Shown here in pieces: positions 30,001 to 43,590 of a DNA stretch of 64,000 nucleotides. Both the position numbers and the translations under genes were made by a program. The stretch comes from Elephas maximus indicus (taxonomy: Eukaryota; Chordata; Mammalia; Proboscidea; Elephantidae). The notes under the pieces were generated by a model. It did no database searches, was not told where the DNA came from, and saw only the letters and a program-made list of their open reading frames with translations. Positions within the stretch are counted from its first letter, which is position 1, and the number at the start of each line of letters is the position of its first letter. Location: assembly GCF_024166365.1 (NCBI RefSeq), contig NC_064842.1, forward strand, positions 22,167,001-22,231,000, in the 5' to 3' direction.

Positions 30001-33000
30001 AAAATCCTGCTGACCCTTTCATGTGAACTGCTCTCTTAAGAAGACTAAGTAAGATGTTTTCTTTCCAGAACCGTAAGGAGTCTCAAGGTCAATTTCTTCT
30101 CAACAAAAGAATCCCATCCTTCCTGACCTGGAAAAGCATTATACTGTGCAATCGAATTGCTATAAATCTCTTAAAGACAGGAAGTTGACCATATTTTATT
30201 AGGTCAGGTCTTATAATGGGCAAAAGAAAAAAAATATCCACAGTTTTGGGGATTTTTAACCAAGAAAATGCATCCAAACCAGGAAAAGAAAAGTTTAGAA
30301 TTTGATTCACCCAGAAAATGCTATCAGTTCTTTATAACTTTCTCAACTACCTCCAAAGTCTGTCCATTATATCATTTTACTAACTTGTGTTGTTATTCTC
30401 TGGGTTCCATTAGACCTTCCATGCTTTTCGGGTGCAGGAATCTTTGCTACATGCTCAAGGAGGAGGAGACAGAATTAACACCACTGAGTACCTTGTCTGT
30501 TCCAGGCACCATCTGGGTGCTTACACATGTGTTTTCCTCTAATCTTCCTGTCACCTTGACAAGGTGGGCATTGTAGGAGCTAGAGGGGAACTCCAAATGC
30601 CACTGGCAGCTCTGTGGGGCCTGAGAGCAGTCTGTTCCCCTCTTCCTTGGACTGGTCCTTGGCTTTACGGCCCTGGACTTTGTACTTGTCAGTGTGCCAG
30701 GGCATGGCCATCTCTTATGGACAAATTCACGCCACCAAACTCACAAATGAATGACCATCAGAAACCCCAATATTAATGAGCATTTTTTAAAAGAAGAGTT
30801 GTCAGATTACCACTGTGATCAGAATATTCTCTCCCTATAACAAATCCACATGAAAAACCAATTGATAATTGGAAGAATGCTTGATAAATACAGTAGGTAA
30901 ACTAAGGCAAATGATATTGTTAAATTCCGTAGGTCATTCTTCCCAAGCTGAGTGTTAAGTCCTAAAAGAATAGAATACATACTGTGATTTGCTCTCCAGA
31001 CAGCCCAGAGACAATGTTGAGTTTGCACTGACTTTTCTCATTCCCTTTTCCCCTTTTCTTAACCTCTGCCATCAGTGATTCTTCATCTGACATGAGAGCC
31101 CTGAAAATTGCATGCGAAGTTTGCTGTCAAGTCATATTGGTACTGGGGAAAGAGTTCACACAATTCATTGAAGTCTTAAAAAAAAAACAACTATATATAT
31201 GGGTGTGTGTGTAAAATATATAAAAAAAAAAAAATGTGTGTGTAAAATATATACATACGTATAAAAAAAAGTACATGTACCTATAACATAAAATATATAT
31301 ATTTTATATAATTCTGTAAGTCAGTAATGTAGTGTAAGTTCATTGAAACAGATTCCAATTTTTAAAAAATATTCATATCATCATAGACACAAATACGTGG
31401 ATATATTTATATTTTCAATGAAATTACACCATACACAATACAAACCCACTGCCAATGAGTCAATTCCGACTCACAGCGACCCCATAGGACAGAGTAGAAC
31501 TGCCCCATAAGGTTTCCAAGGAGCAGCTGGCAGATTCAAACTGCCAACCTTTCAGTTAGCAGCCGTAGCACTTAACCCCTACGCCACCAGGGTTTCCATA
31601 TACAATACAGTTTGGTTATTTTTTTTTTTTTTCCTTAATATATCATGGATATCTTGCTAACTTTCTTTGTAGCAACTGCACAATATACCATAAAATCGAT
31701 TTATCTTTATTTAGTCATACCTCTGTTGTTGTTACCTGCCGTTAATAGGCCCCTGCCTTATGGTGACCCCTGCACAATGGAAGGAAACACTGCCTGGTCA
31801 CGTGCCATCATCATGATCAGTTATGGGTCTCACCGTTGTGATCCATAGGGTTTTGTTGGCTGATTTTCAAAAGTAGATCACCAAGGCTTTCTTCCTAGTC
31901 CACCTTTGTCTGGAAGCTTCACCGAAACCTGTTCAACATCAGAGCAGCACACCAGCCCCCACTGACAGGGGTGGTGACTATGCGTGAGGTGCATTGGCCG
32001 GGAATCGAGCCAGGTCTCAGGCGTAGAAGCAAGAATTCCACTAAACCACCAACGCCTGCGTCAGTGCCTCTACTTGAGGTAACTTATGTCGTTACTCCGT
32101 CCTTCATGCTTTTCCTCTAAAGATCCACCCACTTTGCTGGCTTAGGTCTTTGCCCTTGTTTTCTCCCTTGGAGCACTCTTGACCCAGATCTTCCTGAGGG
32201 TGGCATCCTTGCTCCTTCATTTCCTCAGAGGTCTTCCTAGGCCAGCCTTTCTAAAAGCTCCCCCGATCTCCAAGCCCACACGCTCTACTCCTTGAACTTG
32301 CTTCCTTTTCCTTCATAACACTTAGGGCTACCTGAAGTTATGTTAGATATTTCTTCTCTGTCCTCACACTCTATGTTCCTTAAGAGCAATGTAATTGCCC
32401 TTCCCACTGATTTTCCCTCCGTGCGTAGAACTGAGCCTAGCACACTGTTGGTGTTCAAAAATATTTAATAAATGACTATTTTTCATACTCCCATACAGGG
32501 ATTTCAGGTTTCCTAGAGTTAGGATAATTGGTGTAAAAAAAAAAATTCATTCAATTAGCAATGGTCAACGTTCACCATAAGTTGGTTATGACTTGATGGC
32601 AACTAATGACTACCCAGTGACCCAGGACAGTACGGGGCCAAAGTATTTGCTCAAAACGTATTTATCGATTTTGCCAGAACTGGAAGTAGGCTGGATACAG
32701 ATGAACCATAATTCGGGTACTTTTCTAATGGATGGGAGGATAAAACAGAGTGGTCTTACTACCTAGGGCTGTCTGGACACTAAACCTTGGCTTACGTCAC
32801 TTCATCCAATCTGCTTCAGAAAGTTTGGAGGGAAATAGACAGGGTCTTTGTAAAGTGACAAAACCAAAAAACCAAACCCACTGCTGTCCAGTCAATTCTG
32901 ACTCATAGCAACCCTGTGGGACAGAGTCAAACTGCCCCATAGGGTTTCTAAGCCTATAAATCTTGAGGAGAGCAGACTGCCATGTCTTCTCCCTCAGAGC

Positions 33001-36000
33001 TGCTGGTGACTTCAAACCACCGACCTTTCAGTTAGCAACCGAGCACTTTCAACCACTGGGCCAGGGGCGGGGGGGGGGGTGGGGGGGCTCCTCAGTGAAG
33101 TGACAGCCCCTGCTTAAAATCTTATGTGCATGTCTTGTGGGCAAAGGGAGACCTGGCAGGGAGCAGACCTGGGAAGACAGACGTGGCTGTGACTAAGTTT
33201 TTGGAAATATGAAATCAACAAAGGCTTGAAAAGACTTTTTTTCTACAGTACTATAGTCATCATAACAGTAAAAATTAAAAAAAAAAATTTTTTTCATTTT
33301 ACGTTGCTATTGTGATTTGCTCCCTCTTTCCCCAGAATATCTTGATTTTGTTGGTAAATCATGTGAATTAAAAAGCAAACAACAACAAAAAATCCGAGGC
33401 CAGCTGAGGACACCGGGCCAGCTGTAGCATACAGCTGAAAGATTTGTTAGCCAGTTAGAGTTCTAAGGAGTTCTGGTGGCACAGTGGTTAAAGCGATTGA
33501 CTGCTAACTGATACGTTGACTGTTTGAAACCACCAGAGGCTCCATGGCAGAAAGATGTGGCAGTCTGCTTCCCTAGGGATTATAGCCTTAGAAATCCTAT
33601 GGGGTCACTATAAAATCCTGTGGGGTCACTATAAAATCCCATGGGGTCACTATGAGTTGGAATAGGCTGGACGGCAGTGGGTCTGGTTTGATTTTTGGTT
33701 AGAGTTTCTGGGGATGGAAAGTGGGGAGGGAAAGAGTGACTAACGCACTGAAGCCAGCAAGGAATAAAGGAGTCTCTTGACTAAAAAGGTAACGATCATT
33801 CTTCTCTTTAATATATTATTGGTACCATCATCTAGGGCCCTGGTGGAGCAGTGGTTAAGCGTTCGGCTGCTAACCAAAAGTTTGGCAGTTTGAATCCACC
33901 AGTCACTCCTTAGAAACCCTATGGGGGCAGTTCTACTCTGTCCTAGAGGGTTGCTGTGAGTCAGAATTAACTCAAAGGCAATAGGCAATGGGCATGGGGT
34001 TTCAAGAGAAGAAAGGCACAGTCCTTGTCCCTGGGGAGTTTAGAGCCTTGTTAAGGAGATAGGGTATGGGTTCATGATTATACCACTTGCAAGTCATACT
34101 ATAGGACCCAAAGAACGGATTATTCAATAAATGCAATTGGAATAATGGGTCCGCCTTTTGGAAAAAAAAAAGGAAGAATGAGCCCTAAATCAAATCTTAC
34201 ATTAAAATAAATTCCAAATAGATCAAATATTTTAATGTAAAAACAATGAAACTGTAATACTATTAGAAGAAAACAAAATGTGGCTGTGTAATTTTATAAT
34301 CTTGGAGGGGAGACAATCTTTCTTACCATGACACAAACCTCAGGAGCCATAAAGTATAAAACTACCAATTTTGACCACCTAAAAATTACAAATAAATAAC
34401 TTCTAGATGGCCAATGCTAGAATAAGTAAGGTCAAAGGATAATCTGGGACGGAGGCTGTGTTTGCCACTCATGTGTTTGAGTTTGCCACTCACGAATAAT
34501 AACATTGAGTAGAAAAAATTAAAATGGTCTTAGCTGATGAAAGAAAAAATACCTCTTTTGTGTATTAAATACCAGAAGTATTTATCAATAAATACAAGTT
34601 AAAAACCACTGAGTTTTTTCCACATAGAGTAGTAAATATTTTTAAATATTGATATTATCCAATGGTTGGTGTTAATGATGCTAAGATGTAACGGGCACAT
34701 TTAATGCGAAGATAAAATGATAAACCTAGCACCACCCTTAATTGTGGGCATGAGAGGCTTCTCTGGACTGAAGAGGACCCCATTATGGCTCTCATCTGGT
34801 CACAGTTCTCCCCATGGGTGGAAGACATGGGTTTTAGACAACAGGCCCACCTGGAGCCCACACCTTCCTTCTAGATTGTGTCCCGATACCTATGACCTGG
34901 CCCTTCTCTGCCCAAATGGCCCAGAGCCAACTTCCAGAAACTACATAGGCCTCTTTCTCTGGTCCAGTTTCCCAAGGGTGGACTAGCACCGGTAGTGTGT
35001 GGCTCTAGCCATATGGGGCCACTGAGGGGTGGTTGAGAGCATAGGTAAGGATGAAGCTTGGATGTGAGAGGTGGTATGTCCACACGGAAGCCCAAGAAGT
35101 CCTTTGCTGTGTGGAATGGAACCAGGGGTGGGAAGAAAAGGCGGAAGGTTCACAAGCTGTGGACTGGCTCTTCCTACCCAGGAATCTTCTAGCTTGGAAC
35201 TCCAAGGTGTCCAAGAATTCTAAATTTGAAACTGGTCTCCCTGGTAATTATGAAAGTGTGTCAGAGTGGGAGGGTAGCACATATTGTATTGGACAGTGTG
35301 TAGCTTGATTTATGTATTTTAAATATTTAGACATAGGGCATGCAGCCCTCCATTTGAACTCCTACTTTAGGCTTCTTGAGTATTAGGGTAGACGTAGGCT
35401 AAATCATTGCGAAAGGAGGGACATTTGGTAAAAATGTTAAAAAATTAAAAATATATATATATACTCTTTTACCCAGCAATTCCCTTCCAGAAATTTATGG
35501 TATAGAAATACTCATATTTCTGCATCTTCATGATTTACTTCATGATTACTATATCTTCATAATGATACTGGTGGTAGAGTGGTTAAAATGCTCAGCTGCT
35601 AAATGAAAGGTCAGCAGTTTGAACCCACCAGCTGCTCCAAGGTGGAAAGATGGGGCAGTGAGCTTCTGTAAAGATTTACAGCCTTGGTAACCCCATGGGG
35701 TCACTATGAGTCAGAATAGACTCACTGACAGTGGATTTGGTTTGGTTTGGATAGCAATAAAATGTGCTTTTCTGAGCAGTTTAAATATCCTCACAAAATC
35801 TTCGCAGCAATTAGGGTGAGATTAGTGCTGTTATCTCCATTTTCCGGAAGAGAAAATTAAAGTTTAAAGAGAATATCTAGTTCACATTCATTCAGCTTAA
35901 AAGCAGCAGAACTGGAATATTTTTTTCAGCTTCTAATTAGGACAATTTTCAAACTTTAAAAAACATTGGAGAAATAGTATGACAGACACATATAAACTCA

Positions 36001-39000
36001 CTATCATTTTTCAACATTTTATCACAATGGTTTTATGAATATATTTTTTAAAAATTTGCTGAATCATTTCAAAGTACACTGAAGACATGACTTTATTATT
36101 TATTTAAGATTTTTCTTATTTTTAATACATAAAAAAATTTGGAAGTATAGGAGTAAGGGAAAAAAGTCCTTATTCCGCTATCCGGAGAAAAAATTTGTCA
36201 ACATTTTAATGATGTTTCTTCTAGCATTTTCTCTATGAATACTTTTTACATAGTTGAGATCATACAGTATATGTCAATTTTGTATCATGAGCTTTCTTTC
36301 ACTTTTATTATATAGACTAGATCAGGGGTTGGTAAACTCTGGCCCATGGGCAAAATCTGGGCCACTGCCTGTTTTTGTAAATAAAGATTTATTGGAACAC
36401 AACCATACCCATTCACTTACATATTGACTGTGGCTGCTTCTGTTTTACAACAGAATTGAGTTGTTGCGGCCATCTAAAAATAGTCTACAATACTTGCTCT
36501 CTGGCTCTTTACAGAAAGTTTGCCAACACTTGGGATAGATTATTAGGGTCAATGAGAAATATATTTTTAAGGCTCTTGTAAACATAATACTAAGTGTTTA
36601 TGTATTCATTGATAAGCTCACCATATTGACAGACATGACATTCTAAGCCTAAATATATCAGCACATATCAAAATTATATTTTCCAACATATCTACAATAC
36701 CATTATCACACCTAAGAAAATTCAGTTCCCTAATATCATCTAATACCAGACTGTATTCAAATTTCTACAACTCTCCGCAAAAAATGTATTTTACAGCTGT
36801 CTTTTATTTTTTTCTAATCAAAGTTGTTTATGCCTTATAGCCAAACACTACCTGGGGACATACCTTGAACAAGATTGGATTTATTGGCTCTTTGCAATGA
36901 GGGAAAGAGCGCACCTTGGGGGAAGGGATGAAGGAGGTATCTCAGGAAAAGTGTGTTGGGGGCTTGTTATAGAACTTCTGCTTGGGTTAGTTGATTTGGG
37001 AGAGACTTCAAGGAGCACGGTTTTACTCTGGATTGAGTGCTGTCAAAAAGCAAGTGCAATTCTATGATTATCTTAACAATTTTTGTCTAGAAGCAGGAGA
37101 AGCAAAGCAGGAAACGGGAATGTTTGGCCATTTTTGTGGTTTGGACAACGTTCTTATTTTTGTCCTTCAACAGGACTAGAGCAGTCTTGTTTTTGTCTTG
37201 CTGCATGATGGTCACAGAGGGACCTTGTGTTTTGGTGTTCTGTGACATTGTTTATGTTCAATAGGAGAACTCCATGGCTTAGCTATTACAGCCAGGTCAG
37301 CTCAGCTGACAGCAGCTGGAGGTTTCTTTTTTCTTTCTCAAAGTTCATACTATATTTGGTTGTTTTGTCTCTTTTGTTTCACTGAATCTAAGACATTTTG
37401 AAACCAAAGACTCTGGAACTGGGTTAACACTTCCCTTCTGTGTTAGCAGACTCTGAATCTGAGGTGCTTGGCACAAATAGAATGCCTCACCCACACCTAA
37501 ATCAGACTCCATTTTGTTTCACTCACTAAGACCCACACTTCTGCTTTTCACGTGACTCTTTGCAATTCCGTAACTTAGGGTAGAAGCACAGCTTGTTATT
37601 TTAAGGTAAGTGGAAGGGACCGGCTACATGGTTGTTAAAGCTTGGCGCAAATGATCTTGGAAGAATGATTTGTTCGGAAAGTTACAGGATGTTAACAGAA
37701 TTACTAATGTGAGGAAAGATTATGGTTTGACTGACCCCTTTGTGATTTTTGCCATGCATCCCTTTGTGCCTGCGAGCACATAGCCTTTGTTTTCTCCACC
37801 CTAAAAAGCCTCACTCCCCTGCCACACTTTGGAACACTAGTGTATTCTGCCTGAGTGTAATGGTGTCCCCTGATTCATGAATCTCTCTATTCCACAATAA
37901 AACTCTTTACTTTTACTTTTTACAGAGTATAAGTGTGGCATTTCTCCTATGACATTCTCATCCCAATTCTTCTCGCTGCCATGCGCACGTTATCTTCACC
38001 CAACTCCCCCTAGAGATACCTGAGCAACTTATTGCCAACAACCTGCACCTGTATTAGCATCTTCCCCCACCTTCTCATTAGTCTCAGAGAATTGTCTTTT
38101 CTCCTGTTCAAAAGTAATTCTCTCAATCTTCTTCATAATAAGACTTCTATTTTGTTCTCTGAAGTTGTCAATTCCCCATTGCCGTTGATCGATTCCCACT
38201 CATAGTGATCCTACAGGACAGAGCAGAATTGCCCCATAGGGTTCCCAAGGCTGTAAATCTTTACATAAGCAGACTGCCACATCTTTCTCCTGCAGAACAG
38301 CTGGTGGGTTCAAACCCCTGGCCTTTCAATTAGCAGCTAAACTCTTAACCACCGCGCCACCAAAGCTGTCAATTAGTACCCGGTATTGAAAACCCTGTGG
38401 TGCAGTTCTACTCTGTCCTATAGGGTCGCTATGAGTTGGAATTGAATCAATGGCAACAGGTTATTTGTCAACCACCTCCCAACACACACGGTGTTTATTT
38501 TTTGCTTTGTTTTTAATCTTTCTGTCTTATTACCTCCTTCCTCAGATTTGTTCCTGCTTCAAAAGTCCTCTGCTTCATCTATGCCCTTTCCCCATTGGTC
38601 AAGGGCCTTAAAAGAATTGTCTACACTCATTGTCTCCACTTCTTCAATTCCCTTTCCCTGTTCTTTTGACTGACATCTGGCTCTTGCCATCACCACTTTG
38701 AAAATTCTTCTACCAAAAACAACAAAACTCTGATTATCTTGACTCTCTTCTCTTGACTTTCTGGAACTTCTTTCTCACTTCTGTTTGTTTACCTATTTCT
38801 CCAATTACCACTGTCATGCCTTCATGGGTTCTTCTAAGGTTGGTGTTTTTGAAGACTCCCTACCTCCAGGCTTGCTAAGTTGACCAAAAATTCATCCTGT
38901 ATAGTCCACACTGCTTCTTTTATGACCCTTTAAAATCAAAGTCTGTGGCTTCTGCAATCCCTGGGTGGTGCAAACAACTAATGTTTTTGGCTGCTAACCA

Positions 39001-42000
39001 AAAGGTTGGAGGGTCAAGTCCACTCAGACGCACCTCAGAAGAAAGGCCTGGCAATTTACTTCTAAAAACCAGCCACTGAAAACCCTATGGAGCACAGTTC
39101 TACTCTGAGACACATGGGGTCTCCATGGGTCAAAATCGACTCTGATTTACGTGGGGCAGTGGCTAGGGTGGCTAGGAATGGGGTTTCACTGGCTCCCCAC
39201 TGACAAGAAATTAAAATTCCGTGGCATGGTATTGATGACCCACCAAGACAGTGCTCTTTTCTATTATCTATCCTTACGTCTCTCAGCAGCAACCCACTGC
39301 TGAGTTCCAGCCCCGCGGAGCTCATGTCTTTATATTGGTTCATGATCTCTTTGTTCTAAATATTCCCTCTGTTAAGATTAAGATTCTGATTCATTAAGTA
39401 TGGAGTGGGTCTGAAATCTGCATTTTGTTTGTGCTCCTCAGTGATGCTGGCCCGGCTGTTCCAGACTTCACTTTGAGTAGGGAACCCTAGAATTTCTCCT
39501 TGCTAAAACTGATTTATTTCAGTATCTAAACTCTCCCGGCTGAACTCTTTCTACCACTCAAATGATTTCAGGAGAAAAAGTGTGTGCCTATGCGAGAAGC
39601 TGTGGGTGAGGGGTTAGGGATGGACCACAAGGTGGAGATGAAAAGTCACAGAAAGAACTAGCGTGATGTAACAGCAGGGTTAACTCAATGTCTGTCCACA
39701 TCTCTAATTTTTGTTAATAGATAAATACATGTGCACTGGGGAACATTTATAAACTACAAAGACAAAAATGAAAACCCCAAGTAATCCCACCGCTTAGTAT
39801 AATTCAGTGATTTATTCATTCAGGTATTAATTAAGCAGTTACTACGTGGCAGGTGGAAACCCTGATGGCATAGTGTTGAAGAGCTCCGGCTGCTTAACAG
39901 AAATGTCGGCAGTTTGAATCCACCAGGCGCTCCTTGGAAACTCCATGGGGCAATTCTACTCTGTCCTTACAAGGTCGCTATGAGTCGAAATCAAACCGAC
40001 TGCAATGGGCTTTGCTTGGCTCAAGTGGCAAGCACTATGCAGGTAGCGCTGGAGGCATAGCTGCAAACAAGACAGACATGGTCGGAGACTAGAGCGTGTC
40101 TCTAATCTAGAGCAAAGGTCAATAAACTAAGGTCCATGAGTCAAATCCAGCTTGCTACCTATATAGTAGTTTTATTAGAACACGGCCACGTCCCTCCACA
40201 TACATGGTGTTTCCTGTGCCTGCTTTCACACCACAGTGGCACAGGGCAGTAGTTGCAGCAGAGATCAAAAATCCTAAAATATTGACTAGTTGGTATTTTA
40301 CCAAAAAATTTGCTGGCTCCTGGCCTAGAGGAAATTGATAATTATCTGTGCAAAGGGCTTTTTTTTTGGATTATTCTTAAGTATTTAATGATTTGAAACT
40401 TAATGATTTGAAATTATTTTACATTTCTTTTGTATTTTTATATTGACTTTGTAACCAATGAATTTTTTGATTCGCTTATCTGTTTATCTGTTGATTCTTT
40501 AAGATATTCTATTATAGAATTATATTGTCTACACATGAAGACAATTTTATTTTTTGTCTTCAAATCTTTATACCTTTTTTTTTCTGCTCTAACTAGGAGT
40601 ACCAGTTCATGTTAAATAGAAATGCTGATAGCCAATATCCTGTCTCTTTCCTAATATCAGGTGGAAAATTTTTTTTCTAAATACAAAGCTTTCGTGGAAA
40701 TACCTTTGTATATTCATGGCATAATATATTCCTCCCTGAATACTTTCCTGATTTATCAAATTACATGTTTTATAACCTATGTTTTCACTTAATATATCAT
40801 AAGCATTATATAATTATATATCACTTTATTTAAATATTCTTCTAAAACATTTTAATACCTACCTGGTATTCTGGAAACCCTGGTGGTGTAGTGGACAAGA
40901 GCTATGGCTGCTAACCAAAAGGTCAGCAGTTCAAATCTACCAGGCACTCCTTGGAAATGCTATGGTTAAGTTGGAATCGATCTGACGGGTAACATGGTAG
41001 GTATTCTATCGTATACTTAGATAATAATTCATTTAACCAATCTTCTAGTGGAGTTTTCTATTACTTCTGAATCTGTGACAAATTGACTCCCTTCCTGTTT
41101 TTATTTTCCATGAAAACCACTCATATTCACAGGGTGTTTAGTGTGTAGTATGTTCTAGGTATACCTGTTTTACAAAGGTATACCGGCCCTTGAGAAGTTT
41201 ATGGTTTGGTTAGGAGTCATGGACACACAGGGAAGTTAAAAAGCGATGTCCGAGGAAGAACGAGCTTGGCTTGTTTGGGAACAGAAAGGAGCTGGGAAAG
41301 GTTGAGATGAACTTGGAGAGGCAAGCAGGTACAGATCACCCAGGGCGGAAAGAGACGGAGAAGCAGAGTGGTGTGGTAGTTCACTCTTTTAAAAATTCCT
41401 CTGGTTGGTTCTTTTTAAGTCTTCTGCTCTATAAGGTGCTAACTCAAGGACCTTTATCTGATCATTAAATTGATCAACTGAATATAACCAGTCTTTGGAC
41501 ACTCCACCCACTTGCCAGAGTTAATCTCATCATAATGGTTCAGCCCAGTAAGACACACTTCTCGGGGAGTATCATTGAATGTGTAAATATTTATTGAAAG
41601 CTTCTCAGGGATAGAGAGGGTTTACACTACACATCAAGGCAGAAACTTTGAATATTTTCCCCCTAAAGTTACTTATATCAGTGGCCCAAATACAATTTCT
41701 CATAAAAAAATTGAAAACCTCTACTGTTCTCTTACCCTCACCCTCTCTCCCTGCCACTCTCAGTTCTTTACCTTTAATCCTTTCTACCTAAGACTAATCT
41801 TGTCATCTTATCATTTAACTTTTCCTGCCATTTTCAGTTTAACTGGGTGGGAGAGAAAGGAAAATGAAGATATGAGGAAGGAAAAAGATGTATTGGGAAG
41901 GATGGCAAAGAAAGCACTCGGGGAAAACTTTCCTTTGTTGTTGTTGTTTGGTGCCATCAGGTCAGTTCTGACTCATAGCAACCCCATATACAACAGAAAG

Positions 42001-42255
42001 AAACACTGCCCAGTCCTGCACCATCCTGGCAATCATTGCTCTGGTTAAGCCCATTATAACAGTATTCATTATTATGATACGGAAACTGATTTTTAAACGG
42101 TTAATTATTATAAGTATTAAGACCTTTTGTGACCATTTTTTAATTGTAAATATTTGAACTCTTTAGTTTTACAATTTATCTGATATTTTCACAAACTATT
42201 TTAAAGGAAAAATCCCCCTCTCCCTCAAAAGAAACAAAGAAAGTCTTTTTTGACG

Positions 42256-43590
42256 TTACCTTTTGGAGACCCAAGTGAGACTCCACTTCAAATTTACAAG
42301 CATAAATTTGAGCGCCTTTGTCCACTGCTCCTCGGTGTTCAAGAGGGTCCTGATGGAATAGTATTCACCTCTGCCAACAGGGTCTTCCATCTGGCCCCTC
42401 TCCACATTGATCCTGTAAGGCAGGTGGAGACCCCCTTTCTTGGCCTTTTCCTTTAACTGCTGCAAACAGTCCAAGAAAGCCACCATCGCAAGGTCAAACT
42501 TATCCAAGAAGACATTCTGTCCCATGCAATGGAACAATGGCAGCTCAACAGAGTCATCTGTTAGAGACTTCAGATAGGAATGGTTTCCACAGGGGACAAG
42601 TTGATACCTCTGAAAGTCCAGTCCCATTTTCTTGGACAGGACAAGTAGAAGCAGAGCTGTCTGTCCCCAGGCAGCGTTGATCTCACTCCAGGTCACGGGG
42701 ACAGTGGGGAGGCAGCCCAACTTGAAGTTATTGATGATGCCCAAGGGGCCCTCGTGCCGGATATCAAATGTCATGTGGAAGACGTTGGTTTTCGTCAGCC
42801 AGCCCAGCTGAATCTGGGCATACCGCAGCCGGTTCTCCAAGCTCCTCAGCTCGTCAAACAGTTCCAGTTGTTGCTGTTTCAAGACGCTGTAGTCCCTCTG
42901 GGACTGCCTCTCCTGCTGATTCAGTATCTCAGCCTCTACCTGGGCTGCCTCGAGATCTCCTGCTGCCTGTTTCCAGTTCTTCTCCACATCATCCAGCTCC
43001 TGGGCCAGCCTTGCCTCCTCCAGCTCCAGGCTCTCCAGCTCCATCTGCAACGCCTCCATCTCGTTCTCACACGTTGTCAGCTCCCTGGTCTCCAAGCAGC
43101 GTCTGTACATCTGACTCTCATATTCTGTGATGGTGAGTTGGACATCTAGCTGCTCTAGAAGGTTGTCAGTGCACTCCTCACACAGGGGGTGATCGACTTC
43201 TTTCTCACCAGAAAGGATGTCAAATATGTCCACAATGGTCTCCTGGATGCTGTCGAGTGTTCTCATGGAACACATCTTCCCAAGCAGGGTGAAGGTGTTG
43301 CAATTCTCCCTGGTCATGGAACCCTCCCAGGACGTCATGCTGTCATCAACGAGGGGTCCATAAGAGGCACCATCCTGCAGACTTGCAGTATCTGTCTCCT
43401 TTCTGAAAGTAGAATCTTCCTCCTGGGTCCCTCCTGACTTCCCCAGAGCCAGGGGGAGTGGTGGAGCTGGCTGTTGTTGGGTGGTGCTAAGGCTCATCAG
43501 GGTCCCCATGGACTGCTTCAGTTTCAGGGGCTTACTGCAGCAGTGGCAAATGAAGCAGATGGAGGACATGTTAGAGGCCTTGACGCTCAT
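42256..43590 (-). CDS. BECN2: Beclin-2, intronless autophagy regulator (444 codons)
   Basis: Single open frame of 444 codons. Residues 11-18 hold the N-terminal beclin CxxC (C15, C18) and residues 134-140 the second (HPLCEEC). Residues ~108-128 are a BH3-like segment ending DIFDILSG, ~146-268 a Glu/Gln/Leu-rich coiled coil, and ~269-444 the conserved beclin (BARA) domain with [30 protein letters not shown] and WTKALKFML. Known for the family: beclins scaffold the class III PI3-kinase (VPS34) complex in autophagosome formation, and beclin-2 also promotes GPCR turnover. Lack of introns fits a retrogene descended from multi-exon BECN1. Two starts are possible: Met1 (43590) and Met8 (43569). Human BECN2, as I recall it, starts at the equivalent of Met8, but the seven upstream residues resemble the BECN1 N-terminus. 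The BECN1 aromatic finger (FFW) reads VFL here, as in human BECN2 by memory, and one residue is missing just after it. The C-terminus (WVSKR, TAA at 42258-42256) is a few residues shorter than in other beclins. An L2 relic lies immediately upstream. No promoter or AATAAA signal was recognised. Confidence 0.93.
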   Translation of the reverse strand: MSVKASNMSSICFICHCCSKPLKLKQSMGTLMSLSTTQQQPAPPLPLALGKSGGTQEEDSTFRKETDTASLQDGASYGPLVDDSMTSWEGSMTRENCNTFTLLGKMCSMRTLDSIQETIVDIFDILSGEKEVDHPLCEECTDNLLEQLDVQLTITEYESQMYRRCLETRELTTCENEMEALQMELESLELEEARLAQELDDVEKNWKQAAGDLEAAQVEAEILNQQERQSQRDYSVLKQQQLELFDELRSLENRLRYAQIQLGWLTKTNVFHMTFDIRHEGPLGIINNFKLGCLPTVPVTWSEINAAWGQTALLLLVLSKKMGLDFQRYQLVPCGNHSYLKSLTDDSVELPLFHCMGQNVFLDKFDLAMVAFLDCLQQLKEKAKKGGLHLPYRINVERGQMEDPVGRGEYYSIRTLLNTEEQWTKALKFMLVNLKWSLTWVSKR